NCBI GenBank assembly: GCA_009784025.1 | Contig: WQVK01000026.1 | Location: 1-35,441, forward strand | DNA from: Defluviitaleaceae bacterium | GTDB lineage: Bacteria > Bacillota > Clostridia > Lachnospirales > WQUN01 | DNA: 35,441 nucleotides | Direction: 5' to 3' | Shown here: positions 8,624 to 16,789 of the stretch, piece by piece | Position numbering within the stretch: the first letter of the stretch is position 1 | How the letters are laid out: each line of letters begins with the position of its first letter | Program-made: the position numbers and the translations under genes | The notes under the pieces: generated by a model | The model's database searches: none | What the model was told of the DNA's origin: nothing | What the model saw: the letters and a program-made list of their open reading frames with translations, nothing else

Positions 8624-9259
8624 CTAACCAATGGCTCTTCTGCAGCTTGCACATATATATCGCCATATAGCAAATGGTCTTCCCCAAGGGTCGTATCCCC
8701 AAAGTACGTACTCTCGAATGATAATGAAGGGATCGCAACAGTTGCCTTGAAAAGGTTGAAAAATGTCGTAACTGTTTATAGCGGCATCTAGTCGTTGTAA
8801 AAGTCCCTGAGGAGAGAAATTATTTAAATAGCTTGAATGAAGACGTCCAAGCTCTGGCATAACATCAGTCAATGCAAAAGCAACGGCCTCAAGGCCGTAT
8901 TCTCGCGCAGTGTATGCTGAGTTGGCCATCAGTTGGATTCTTTGCAGGGAGCAAGCGTCCAGTGTAAAGGTTCGATAATCTTCATTGGCATTAAGCAAAG
9001 GTGACACAAACGCTGGCTTCCCGCCAATTTCGATTTCAAAATAAAGACTTGAAAGAATGAGGCCATTTAGAAAGCGGTATAAAGTATCTTCCACAGGTTC
9101 AAGCTGCGACTTGACAACGCACAACGAGCTGCAACAAGTATAGTATGTGGGAGCATATTCAGGTGCAGATGCAGTAAAGATGGCCATGTTGGCTAAAAGC
9201 ATGGAAAGTGCGAGGACAATAGCGGCTATTTTCTTGGTGCTAAACAAGATTTTTTTCAT
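8624..9259 (-). CDS. Secreted cysteine-rich protein of unknown function
   Basis: This 211-residue protein starts MKKILFSTKKIAAIVLALSM, a typical Sec signal peptide probably cleaved after about residue 31 (TAS-AP). The mature part has clusters of cysteines (YTCCSSLC, GNCCDPF, ICASC), which suggests metal binding or disulfides. I know no family for it. AAAAGGAG precedes the ATG. It lies 24 bases after the previous secreted-protein gene and ends just before the ribosome binding site of the next, so it is within the sigma-factor operon. Confidence 0.7.
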   Translation of the reverse strand: MKKILFSTKKIAAIVLALSMLLANMAIFTASAPEYAPTYYTCCSSLCVVKSQLEPVEDTLYRFLNGLILSSLYFEIEIGGKPAFVSPLLNANEDYRTFTLDACSLQRIQLMANSAYTAREYGLEAVAFALTDVMPELGRLHSSYLNNFSPQGLLQRLDAAINSYDIFQPFQGNCCDPFIIIREYVLWGYDPWGRPFAIWRYICASCRRAIG

Positions 9260-9283
9260 GATGATTCTCCTTTTTTAAATTTT

Positions 9284-9715
9284 TTAGTGCGCCCAAGCGT
9301 CACTGGTAAATGTGGCGGCTTCGCTGAAGCCGTTGCGGGCGACGGCTGCGGATAGCGTTAGGCGGTACTGGTGGCCACGGGCTACGTAGTGGGCATGGCT
9401 CCATGACCATGTGCTACCCATAACGGTTAGGTTGCTCCAGGTGGCAACAGGGGTTAACGTACCGTTTGGGTTTATCCTAGACAGGATTGCGTTAACGCTT
9501 ATGCGCTCTGTGCCGGCTTGGCCAATTATGTGACCTGACATGGTGGCTCTGCCGCTGCTGTTGAATGACAAAAAGGCATCGCCTCTAAATATATTTGTCC
9601 AATGGGGGCAGATTGGGATATATTGCGATTGTAATGTGACAGAAGTATTAGCAGATACTGGTAGGCCTCCAAAAGCAACGGCAACAAGGCATAAAGTTAT
9701 TAGAAGTTTTTTCAT
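9284..9715 (-). CDS. Small secreted beta-rich protein
   Basis: This 143-residue protein has a signal peptide (MKKLLITLCLVAVAFGGLP, cleavage near SAN-TS). It is followed by a ~120-residue domain rich in Ser, Thr and alternating hydrophobic residues, including YVARGHQYRLTLSAAVARNG. This resembles small exported beta-sandwich proteins common in Clostridia, often near sigma-factor genes; I do not assign a family. GGGAGGTG precedes the ATG. The 118-base gap after the anti-sigma gene is the largest in the operon and could hold a promoter for the secreted genes. Confidence 0.7.
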   Translation of the reverse strand: MKKLLITLCLVAVAFGGLPVSANTSVTLQSQYIPICPHWTNIFRGDAFLSFNSSGRATMSGHIIGQAGTERISVNAILSRINPNGTLTPVATWSNLTVMGSTWSWSHAHYVARGHQYRLTLSAAVARNGFSEAATFTSDAWAH

Positions 9716-9833
9716 AAGTACACCTCCCTTCTGTTATGTTTTTGGCGTACACATACATAACGATTTGGAGGTGTAAAGGGGGACGTTGTTTTAAGACTTT
9801 TGCTTTGCCAATTTGTGGAAGGTTGATTGGTTG

Positions 9834-10562
9834 TTATATTTGCCACGCAATCAGGCGGCTTGCTAATTGAACGGCAATATTAAAATCAATGTCTGAAGCT
9901 AACATGAATACTCTATCACCAAGCACCCACATTACCCCATGGGTTTCTCCGTATTTGGATTCAAAAAGATGCACTTTTATGCCGTGTAACTCTGTTGTTA
10001 AAAAATCGTTGCGCGTAGTTCCCATATAGATAGAAAGACTTTCGCTTGACATATTATAAGTGAACACTATACGATGCTCTGCATCATTTACATATTTGTA
10101 GAAGGCAGAATATGGCGTTGCGTCACGCTGTACCAAAACAAACCCTTCTGGCATGGCCTCAAGCAAATACTCTCCAATATTGCCAGCAGTGGTTGTGCTA
10201 CCAGCGGGCCTAAATTGAAACGCTATGTGGTTACTGCGGATTTCTATAGCTGTGTTTAGTATAAAAACACGAGAGGCTTCAAACGACATTAGCGTGGCAG
10301 ATGTAACCAATAAAAAGATAGCAAAACAAGCAGCAATTTTAACAACGCTGCGTAGGGTCTTTTTTCTTCTGTAGGCCTTTGTTTCATTTTTGATTACCGC
10401 ATACACTTTTTTATCCAGGGATTCTATGCTGGGGTATAGTTTCTGTAGTTCTTCTTTGCTGGGTAGGGCGTCTATATCCTTGTTAAGGGCATCTTCTGCT
10501 GCTGCTTTTAGTAAGGCATCAAAAATTTTGTCATCGGTTGTAAGTTTTTTGTTTTCATCCAT
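9834..10562 (-). CDS. Membrane anti-sigma factor
   Basis: About 242 residues. A charged cytoplasmic N-terminus (1-80) would bind the sigma factor. One membrane helix follows at about residues 86-105 (IAACFAIFLLVTSATLMSF), then an extracytoplasmic domain of ~135 residues that resembles DUF4367 sensor domains, with LEAMPEGFVLVQ and a C-terminal GDRVFMLASDIDF stretch. The start ATG at 10562 lies inside the end of the sigma gene (8-base overlap, GGTGA upstream); a GTG at 10571 is possible. The tight overlap with an ECF sigma gene supports the role. By analogy it would release the sigma factor upon an external signal. Confidence 0.8.
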   Translation of the reverse strand: MDENKKLTTDDKIFDALLKAAAEDALNKDIDALPSKEELQKLYPSIESLDKKVYAVIKNETKAYRRKKTLRSVVKIAACFAIFLLVTSATLMSFEASRVFILNTAIEIRSNHIAFQFRPAGSTTTAGNIGEYLLEAMPEGFVLVQRDATPYSAFYKYVNDAEHRIVFTYNMSSESLSIYMGTTRNDFLTTELHGIKVHLFESKYGETHGVMWVLGDRVFMLASDIDFNIAVQLASRLIAWQI

Positions 10563-11118
10563 TTTTATCACCGTTTAATAACTTTCTTAATAGCTGCCTG
10601 GCCCGGAACAATCGTTTTTTTGATGCGGAGGGTGTAATGCCAAGCATTTGAGAAATTTCTTTGTGGCTGTGCCCGTTAACTATAAATAAATCAACAACAT
10701 CGCGAGATTGGTCGGGCAAGACTTTGATTGCTTGCTTTAGTATATCGTAGCCTTCTTTGGCAACCAGATTATCTAATGTGCCAATTTTATAATCGGGGAG
10801 GGTTTCTATAACTTCGTCTGGAACAGCTTCGCCTTTGTATTTTTGCGCTTTTCTTAAAAGGTCTATGGAAGTTGTTCTTACTATTTTAACGATGTAACCC
10901 TTGGTTTGGTTGCTGGAAATATCTTCAAATTTTTCCATATGCTTGATTATCTTGATGAAGGATTCTGAAACAGCGTCCTCTGCCAGGGCGTGGTCTGATA
11001 TTTGTGCTTTTGCGATATGTAGCATAAGGCGGCTGTATTCTTGGTAGATTTTTTCGATTTTGGCTAGGTCGTTTTTATTATTTACGCCATGTGTTGTAAT
11101 TAAAACTGATATAAGCAA
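10555..11118 (-). CDS. ECF-type RNA polymerase sigma factor
   Basis: This 187-residue protein has sigma region 2 (EYSRLMLHIAKAQISDHALAEDAVSESFIKIIKHM, then KGYIVKIVRTTSIDLLR). It also has region 4 with a helix-turn-helix (LPDQSRDVVDLFIVNGHSHKEISQMLGIT, then SASKKRLFRARQLLRKLL). No region 1 or 3 is present, as expected for group 4. I chose a TTG start at 11118 because GGGAGGGG lies five bases upstream; an ATG at 11151 would add eleven residues but spans that site. It begins an operon with its anti-sigma factor and three exported proteins, the likely regulon. The segment is flanked by ~370-bp direct repeats. Confidence 0.88.
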   Translation of the reverse strand: MLISVLITTHGVNNKNDLAKIEKIYQEYSRLMLHIAKAQISDHALAEDAVSESFIKIIKHMEKFEDISSNQTKGYIVKIVRTTSIDLLRKAQKYKGEAVPDEVIETLPDYKIGTLDNLVAKEGYDILKQAIKVLPDQSRDVVDLFIVNGHSHKEISQMLGITPSASKKRLFRARQLLRKLLNGDKNG

Positions 11119-11164
11119 GGAATCCCCTCCCGAAAAGTTGCACATATTCATTGCTTGTGGTGAG

Positions 11165-11535
11165 TTTTGCTAGGTAATTCTTTTTGCTACATTTTGGTGA
11201 ATCCTGATGGTGATAATAGCATGGATACCTGTATATGTCAAAGCATGTAAGTCAGAGGTTTAGAAGCTTCGCGAGGCAGGTTGGCTTTTGTTTGCTGCCG
11301 GAAAAAATGTGAATGAAAAATTTAATTTATAGCAAAAACGGTACCATACGGTACCATTTTTTATAAGTTGTGGTACCGTACGGTACCATTTTCGTATGAA
11401 AAACGTGTGTCTGACGCCCTCACATGCGAATAAATTCGCCAAACAAGCCGTTTTGCAAAAAATAAAATTTACAAAACAAAAAAGCACGGAAAAAAATACA
11501 AGCCTTCCCATGCCTTTCTGTCAAAAAATTTAAAG
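11165..11535. repeat. Long GGTACC-box repeat, copy 2
   Basis: This is the direct-repeat partner of 7270-7655, diverged but collinear. It carries two GGTACC-N4-GGTACC boxes (11340/11350 and 11372/11382) and ends with an AAGCACGG/TGCCTTTCTGTC imperfect hairpin. It lies immediately upstream of the sigma-factor gene, so the promoter of that operon must be in or beside it. Confidence 0.75.
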
Positions 11536-11539
11536 TTTT

Positions 11540-11706
11540 TTGCTTCTTTTTTCAAAGGTAACCCGAAAGAAATCGGGCGGCGCACAGCGCCGGGTTCGCG
11601 AAGAGAATCTTATGAAAAGAAGTGGAGGTGTGGTCGGCTGGTCGGTTGCTACGCAACCTGCTTGCCCAAGCATCCAGGGCGAAGCCTCTGACGGTTTTAC
11701 CACACA
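11540..11706. repeat. Composite of short dispersed repeats downstream of murA
   Basis: Two units can be separated. At ~11557-11615 is a GGTAACCCGAAAGAAATCGG/GCGCCGGGTTCG hairpin unit that recurs inverted at ~23340-23412 and, diverged, at ~34990-35080. At ~11629-11700 is a unit with CAAGCATCCAGGGCGAAGCC, which recurs at ~16672-16727. Read on the murA strand it begins AAAACCGT eight bases after the stop codon. Confidence 0.65.
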
Positions 11707-13002
11707 TCACGCGCATTTTTCCTCTTGCTCTGCGCCCTCTAGGCTAATTTTGGCACCTAGGCTTTCTAGGTCCCGTTCTATGCTTTCGTAGCCGCGTTGT
11801 ATATATCCTGCATTTTGCACCACTGTTTCGCCCTTGGCCACTAGGCCTGCCAGTACCAGGGCTGCACCGCCGCGTAGGTCTTTGGCGGCTACGGTTGCGC
11901 CACGTAGGTTTTCTACGCCTTGTATTGTGAAGTTGCGGTTGTCTGTGCAAAGGGATATCTTTGCGCCCATGCGGTTTAGCTCGGCGGCGTGCTGGTGACG
12001 TTTGTCGAAGACAGTTTCTGTCACTAGGCTTTTGCCTTCGGCCACGGCCAGGGCGGCCACAAATTGCGCCTGCATATCTGTGGGGAAGCCCGGGTGTACT
12101 TTTGTGATTATCCTTGGGCAGGCCGCCAGCCGCTTTGGGGCGCGCAGGCTTATATTGCCGTCACTTACTTTTATGCGGCAGCCCATTTCTATCAGCTTAG
12201 CCAGCACCGGCAGCAAATCCGTTGGGTTTACATCTGTCACGGTGATATCGCCGCCTGTCATGGCTGCGGCTACCAGGTAAGTGCCGGCCACAATGCGGTC
12301 TGGCATTATCACATGGGGGACGGGGTTGTACAGGCGGTTTACGCCGCTTATTACTACGCGGCTTGTGCCCGCGCCGTGGATTTTGGCGCCCATTCCTATA
12401 AGAAAATCCGCCAAATCTACAATTTCTGGCTCGCAGGCGGCGTTTTCTATTACTGTTTCGCCGTGGGCCTTTACGGCTGCTATCATTATATTTTCTGTAG
12501 CGCCTACGCTGGCCGTGTGTAGCTTAATATTAGCCCCTACCAGCCGTCCGGCCTTGCAACAAATTTTATCGCCGTCTATTTTAATATCTGCGCCCATGGC
12601 AGAAAGCCCCATCAGATGCAAATCTATTGCTCGGGTGCCAAGCTCGCAGCCGCCGGGCAGCGTAAGCTCCACTTGCCCAGCCCTGGCCAGCATAGCCCCC
12701 ATAAACAAAATGGAGGAGCGCATCTTACGCACGCAATCATCGGGCACAGCCGTAGCCGCCAACCCCTTAGTATTAACCACCAGAGTATCCCCAAGTAGCT
12801 TTGGCACACAGCCAATCTTTTGCAAAATTTCCATAGAAACAAAAGTATCCGCAATGCGAGGGCAATTATGAATCACACTTTCCCCATCATTCAAACAAAC
12901 GGCGGCCAAAATAGGCAAAACAGAATTCTTAGCCCCGCCAACCCGGACATCACCAAAAAGCCCTGTACTCATTCCTTGTACACGGTACTGTAACATAGCC
13001 AT
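11707..13002 (-). CDS. murA: UDP-N-acetylglucosamine 1-carboxyvinyltransferase
   Basis: This enzyme transfers enolpyruvate from PEP to UDP-GlcNAc, the first committed step of peptidoglycan synthesis, in the cytoplasm. The 431-residue protein has the EPSP-synthase-like double fold. Visible motifs are GGAKNSVLP near residue 25 (catalytic Lys), LPGGCELGTRAIDLH with the reactive Cys at about 119 (the fosfomycin target, here intact), HPGFPTDMQAQF, and DLRGGAALVLAGL near the end. I chose ATG 13002 with GGGAG five bases before; a TTG at 13014 is less likely. It is transcribed divergently from dcd-valS from a promoter at 13104-13132. The gene could be either of the two murA paralogues usual in Bacillota. 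Confidence 0.95.
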   Translation of the reverse strand: MAMLQYRVQGMSTGLFGDVRVGGAKNSVLPILAAVCLNDGESVIHNCPRIADTFVSMEILQKIGCVPKLLGDTLVVNTKGLAATAVPDDCVRKMRSSILFMGAMLARAGQVELTLPGGCELGTRAIDLHLMGLSAMGADIKIDGDKICCKAGRLVGANIKLHTASVGATENIMIAAVKAHGETVIENAACEPEIVDLADFLIGMGAKIHGAGTSRVVISGVNRLYNPVPHVIMPDRIVAGTYLVAAAMTGGDITVTDVNPTDLLPVLAKLIEMGCRIKVSDGNISLRAPKRLAACPRIITKVHPGFPTDMQAQFVAALAVAEGKSLVTETVFDKRHQHAAELNRMGAKISLCTDNRNFTIQGVENLRGATVAAKDLRGGAALVLAGLVAKGETVVQNAGYIQRGYESIERDLESLGAKISLEGAEQEEKCA

Positions 13003-13103
13003 CACATCTCCCAACGATTTGGCATTAAATGTTAAAGCTTCTACCCCGCTTTTTTAAAAACCGGGTGGAATTGTAGAGGAAAAGCCCCTACGGCCTTAAT
13101 ATA

Positions 13104-13132
13104 TTTATACATTCTATGCCAAGCCAGCCCAA
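13104..13132 (-). promoter_or_regulatory. Candidate SigA-type promoter of murA
   Basis: On the minus strand, TTGGGC (13132-13127), a 17-base spacer and TATAAA (13109-13104). The -35 matches 4/6 and the -10 5/6. It is back-to-back with the dcd promoter. Confidence 0.55.
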
Positions 13133-13147
13133 AATGTACCCTAGCAT

Positions 13148-13176
13148 TTGACGCAGCCAGCCTGCACGCTTATACT
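13148..13176 (+). promoter_or_regulatory. SigA-type promoter of dcd-valS
   Basis: TTGACG (13148-13153), a 17-base spacer and TATACT (13171-13176) give one mismatch in each hexamer, about 30 bases before the dcd start. Confidence 0.75.
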
Positions 13177-13205
13177 GTAAGAATAAAAGTAGAAGGACTG
13201 ATTCT

Positions 13206-13727
13206 ATGATTCTGTCAGGAAAAATGATTCGCGAGAAGATTGGCAAAGAGATTGTAATCAAGCCGTTTGATGAAAAGAACATCAACCCCAACAGCTACAA
13301 CCTCACCTTGCACAACGAGCTGCTAGTGTACAACGACCGCGAACTAGACATGAAGAAACCAAACGAAGCCAGCACGATAGTAATCCCGCCAGAGGGTTTG
13401 CTGCTAGAGCCGGGCAAGCTGTACCTGGGCCGCACCGCCGAGTACACAGAAACAGACAAATACGTCCCCATGCTAGAAGGCCGCAGCAGTGTAGGCCGCC
13501 TAGGGCTAAGCGTACATGTATGCGCTGGCTTTGGCGATGTAGGCTTTAAGGGCTACTGGACGCTAGAATTCCACTGTGTGCAGCCCCTGCGCATTTACGC
13601 AGGCGTGGGCATATGCCAAATCTACTACCACAAAATAGAAGGCGACTACGCCCCCTACACATCTGGCAAATACCAAAACAACAGCGGCATACAAGCCAGC
13701 CTAATGTACCGCGACTTCCAAAAATAA
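13206..13727 (+). CDS. dcd: dCTP deaminase
   Basis: This 173-residue protein of the dUTPase/dCTP deaminase fold converts dCTP to dUTP (or dUMP in bifunctional members) for dTMP synthesis. MILSGKMIREKIG at the start and IKPFDEKNINPNSYNLTL are typical. LEGRSSVGRLGLSVHVCAGFGD holds the Ser/Arg phosphate-binding residues, and FKGYWTLEF holds the catalytic Glu. The C-terminal SGKYQNNSGIQAS matches the flexible lid. Length is normal. AAGGA precedes the ATG and a clear promoter lies 30 bases upstream. valS follows after 20 bases, so the two are probably one transcript. Confidence 0.93.
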   Translation: MILSGKMIREKIGKEIVIKPFDEKNINPNSYNLTLHNELLVYNDRELDMKKPNEASTIVIPPEGLLLEPGKLYLGRTAEYTETDKYVPMLEGRSSVGRLGLSVHVCAGFGDVGFKGYWTLEFHCVQPLRIYAGVGICQIYYHKIEGDYAPYTSGKYQNNSGIQASLMYRDFQK

Positions 13728-13747
13728 ATACAGAAAGCGTGACGCAT

Positions 13748-16393
13748 ATGGAACTTCCTAAAACTTACGATAAATCCCGCGAGGATGAAATTTACAGCCG
13801 GTGGATAGAGAAGGGTTATTTTAGGGCAACGCCCAACCCGGACAAGAAGCCCTATACCATAATGATGCCGCCGCCTAATATTACAAACCAGCTGCATATG
13901 GGCCATGCCCTAAACAATGCGATTCAGGATATTTTGATTCGGGTTAAGCGCATGCAAGGGTACGAGGCGCTGTGGCTGCCAGGTACAGACCACGCAGCCA
14001 TCGCCACGGAAACTGTGGTGGTAAAAGCGCTGGCCGCCGAGGGTATCACCAAGGAAAGTCTTGGCCGTGAGAAATTTTTAGAAAAAATGTGGGAATGGTA
14101 TGATAAATACGGCAATACCATTGTTAATCAATTGAAGAAACTGGGCTCGTCCGCAGATTGGGACAAGCTACGCTTCACCATGGATGAAGGGCTTTCTAAG
14201 GCCGTGCTAGAGGTGTTTGTGCGGCTTTATGAAGGCGGCAAAATATACAAAGGCGAGCGGCTTATAAACTGGTGTACAAAATGCCAGACCAGCATTTCAG
14301 ACGCGGAAGTAGAGCATGAAGACAAGGAAGGCAACCTCTACCACTTTAAATACCCGGTGGGGGATGGCTTTATCAGCTTCGCCACCACCCGCCCGGAAAC
14401 CATGCTGGGCGACACTGCCATAGCCGTACATCCAGAGGATGCACGTTACGCCGCTTTGGTGGGTAAATCTGCAACATTACCCCTGATGAACCGGGAAATC
14501 CCGGTGATAGCAGATAGCTATGTAGACCCGGCATTTGGCACAGGTGTGGTAAAAATCACCCCCGGCCACGACCCTAACGACTTTGAAATAGGCGAACGCC
14601 ACGGCCTGCCACGCATCAATATATTAAACGATGACGGCACCATAAACGAAAACGGCGGGCATTATCAGGGGCTAACCACAGCAGAAGCCCGCACCAAAAT
14701 AATAGAAGAAATGACCAGCCTTGGCCTATATATAAAAACCGAGCCACTTTCCCATGCCGTAGGCGAGCATGACCGCTGCGGCACCGTAATAGAGCCACTG
14801 CTAAAAGAGCAATGGTTTGTAAAAATGGACGAGCTGGCCAAACCAGCCCTAGAAGCGTACACCAGCGGCAAGTTAAAATTTAACAGAGAACGCTTTGGCA
14901 AAATATATAAGCATTGGCTGGATAATATCCGTGACTGGTGTATTTCCCGCCAGCTTTGGTGGGGGCATCGCATACCCGCCTACTACTGCCCAGATGGGCA
15001 TATCACGGTGCAAGCCACCGCACCAAGTAAATGTGCAACCTGCGGCAGCACCAACCTTACCCAAGACGAAGATGTGCTAGACACATGGTTCTCTTCTGCG
15101 CTGTGGCCGTTTTCTACCCTTGGCTGGCCAGACAAAACGCCAGAGCTGGATTATTTCTACCCAGGCAATACCCTTGTTACCGCCCGGGAGATTATATTCA
15201 CATGGGTTATACGCATGGTGTTTAGCGGCATTGAATGCATGGGCGACATCCCCTTCACAGATGTTTTCATAAACGGCATAGTGCGAGACGACCAAGGCCG
15301 CAAAATGTCCAAATCATTGGGCAATGGCATAGACCCACTGGATATAATAAGCGAATACGGCGCAGATGTTTTGCGGCTTATGCTGGTAAGCGGCAACGCC
15401 ATAGACAACGACACCCGCTTCTACTACGAACGCCTAGACCCCGCCCGCAACTCCCTAAACAAAATATGGAACGCCACCCGCTTCATTCTAATGACCTCAA
15501 CCACTAGCGGAGAGCAATCCCGCTTACAAGCAGACGAGCTTCTTGCGTATGTTTCGCGGCCAGATGCACAGTTGGAAACAGAGGACAAATGGATTCTATC
15601 CAGCCTAAACACCGTGGTAAAAGATGTGACAGAAAAAATAGAAGCTCACGAGCTGGGCATGGCTACCCAAAAAATAATCGACTTCATAAAGGACGAATTC
15701 TGCGACTGGTATGTAGAAATGGTAAAACCGCGCTTGTATAGCAAAGACGAAACCGCCCGCCCGTCGCAAGAAATGGCACAAAATATCTTGCGCCATGTGT
15801 TGCTTACGGCCGTAAAGCTGTTGCACCCGGTAACACCATTTATCACAGAGGATTTATTCCTGGCGCTGCAAAACAAGGAAGAAACCATCATGTTATCTGC
15901 CTGGCCGCAACATAACCCGGCTTTAGATTTCCCCCATGCAGAAAGGGAAATTGAGAACTTGAAAGAAGCAGTGCGCGGCGTCCGGGCTGTACGCACAGAA
16001 AAACAAGTGCCGCCAGCCAAAAAAATTGCTATCTTAATCCAGCCAGACGCCGCCAACACCGCAATAACCACCGCAAAAGAAGCTCTAGGCTTCCTGGCTG
16101 GCGCATCCTCTGTAGAAACCTTAACCGACGTACCCCCCGCCGGCGCAATCTCTGTGGTAATTCCCGGCGCGACAATCTACCTGCCCATGGACTCCCTAGT
16201 AGACGCCGAAAAAGAAAAATCTCGCCTGGCCAAAGAAAAAGCCCGCCTAGAACAAGAAATAGCCAGGATAGACGGCAAACTTTCTAACCAAGGCTTCATG
16301 GCCAAAGCCCCAGAGGCATTGGTAAACGCAGAGCGAGAAAAGCGCGAGAACTTTGTGCAGATGCTGGCTAAGGTTGTGGGGGAGCTAGAGTAA
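13748..16393 (+). CDS. valS: Valyl-tRNA synthetase
   Basis: This 881-residue class I aminoacyl-tRNA synthetase charges tRNA-Val. The HIGH signature appears as HMGH at residues 50-53 after PPPNITNQL, and KMSKS at 519-523. Between them is the editing domain (FATTRPETMLGDTA) that hydrolyses misacylated Thr. Zinc-type cysteines are present (CATCGS). The last ~65 residues form a charged coiled coil (EKEKSRLAKEKARLEQEIARI), the tRNA-binding arm typical of ValRS. The start ATG at 13748 is chosen because the protein then begins MELPKTYDKS as expected; its ribosome binding site is weak, suggesting coupling to dcd. No T-box leader is visible between dcd and valS. Confidence 0.97.
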   Translation: MELPKTYDKSREDEIYSRWIEKGYFRATPNPDKKPYTIMMPPPNITNQLHMGHALNNAIQDILIRVKRMQGYEALWLPGTDHAAIATETVVVKALAAEGITKESLGREKFLEKMWEWYDKYGNTIVNQLKKLGSSADWDKLRFTMDEGLSKAVLEVFVRLYEGGKIYKGERLINWCTKCQTSISDAEVEHEDKEGNLYHFKYPVGDGFISFATTRPETMLGDTAIAVHPEDARYAALVGKSATLPLMNREIPVIADSYVDPAFGTGVVKITPGHDPNDFEIGERHGLPRINILNDDGTINENGGHYQGLTTAEARTKIIEEMTSLGLYIKTEPLSHAVGEHDRCGTVIEPLLKEQWFVKMDELAKPALEAYTSGKLKFNRERFGKIYKHWLDNIRDWCISRQLWWGHRIPAYYCPDGHITVQATAPSKCATCGSTNLTQDEDVLDTWFSSALWPFSTLGWPDKTPELDYFYPGNTLVTAREIIFTWVIRMVFSGIECMGDIPFTDVFINGIVRDDQGRKMSKSLGNGIDPLDIISEYGADVLRLMLVSGNAIDNDTRFYYERLDPARNSLNKIWNATRFILMTSTTSGEQSRLQADELLAYVSRPDAQLETEDKWILSSLNTVVKDVTEKIEAHELGMATQKIIDFIKDEFCDWYVEMVKPRLYSKDETARPSQEMAQNILRHVLLTAVKLLHPVTPFITEDLFLALQNKEETIMLSAWPQHNPALDFPHAEREIENLKEAVRGVRAVRTEKQVPPAKKIAILIQPDAANTAITTAKEALGFLAGASSVETLTDVPPAGAISVVIPGATIYLPMDSLVDAEKEKSRLAKEKARLEQEIARIDGKLSNQGFMAKAPEALVNAEREKRENFVQMLAKVVGELE

Positions 16394-16395
16394 GC

Positions 16396-16450
16396 TAAAA
16401 CCGTGGGCTTTGCCCACACCCTCCCTCTTTTTTGAAAAAAAGAGGGACAA
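16396..16450 (+). repeat. AAAACCGT 3' element after valS
   Basis: AAAACCGT begins four bases after the stop codon. It is followed by the hairpin GTGGGC-TTT-GCCCAC (16403-16417) and CCCTCTTTTTT/AAAAAAGAGGG. The same architecture follows several other genes here. Confidence 0.6.
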
Positions 16451-16488
16451 AAAACTTTAGCATTGGATTTTTTATGGGAACCCAAAAG

Positions 16489-16531
16489 GCTGGGAGATTG
16501 CTTGTACATGCAATCTTCCGGCTTTTGTTTT
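16489..16531 (+). terminator. Intrinsic terminator of dcd-valS
   Basis: GCTGGGAGATTGC (16489-16501) pairs with GCAATCTTCCGGC (16510-16522), with two non-Watson-Crick positions, and is followed by TTTTGTTTT. Confidence 0.8.
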
Positions 16532-16569
16532 GGTGATATACATTTGGTGCTGCTGGGATTGCGATGCAA

Positions 16570-16600
16570 GTCAACTAATTACAATCTGTAATTAGTTGAC
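16570..16600. repeat. 12-3-12 palindrome, copy 2
   Basis: CAACTAATTACA and TGTAATTAGTTG around ATC; the stem extends by GT/AC on the outside and is followed by six T. Confidence 0.85.
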
Positions 16601-16628
16601 TTTTTTCTGCCGCAGTGGCATCGTTGAC

Positions 16629-16650
16629 CATAGTGAGATAATTCGAAAAA
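16629..16650 (-). mobile_element. Remnant end of MITE-like element
   Basis: CATAGTGAGATAATTCGAAA matches one terminus of the MITE-like family (TATAGTGAAATAATTCGAAA). The rest of the element is missing. Confidence 0.55.
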
Positions 16651-16671
16651 AGAATAAAATTAGAGTTTTGC

Positions 16672-16727
16672 AGATGTGGTCGGATGCTCGCTCAAGCATC
16701 CACGGCGAAGCCTCTTGCGCCTCTAAA
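16672..16727. repeat. Short dispersed repeat, second copy
   Basis: GTGGTCGG, CTCAAGCATCCACGGCGAAG and CCTCT are shared with ~11629-11700 downstream of murA. GGATGCT and AGCATCC can form a stem. It lies just upstream of the moxR promoter. Confidence 0.6.
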
Positions 16728-16731
16728 CCAT

Positions 16732-16760
16732 TTGACAAAAAAATCCCTACCACGTAAAAT
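16732..16760 (+). promoter_or_regulatory. SigA-type promoter of the moxR operon
   Basis: Perfect TTGACA (16732-16737), a 17-base spacer and TAAAAT (16755-16760), 30 bases before the moxR start. Confidence 0.8.
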
Positions 16761-16789
16761 CAAGAAAACAGCTAGAAAAGGGGCTTTTT

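Noticed and set aside
7270-11535. Composite transposon
   Set aside because: The flanking repeats have no transposase, no clear inverted ends and no visible target duplication; only the direct-repeat bracket is supported.
12064-12522. 152-codon plus-strand frame opposite murA
   Set aside because: It is fully inside the well-supported murA gene on the other strand, with no start signal.
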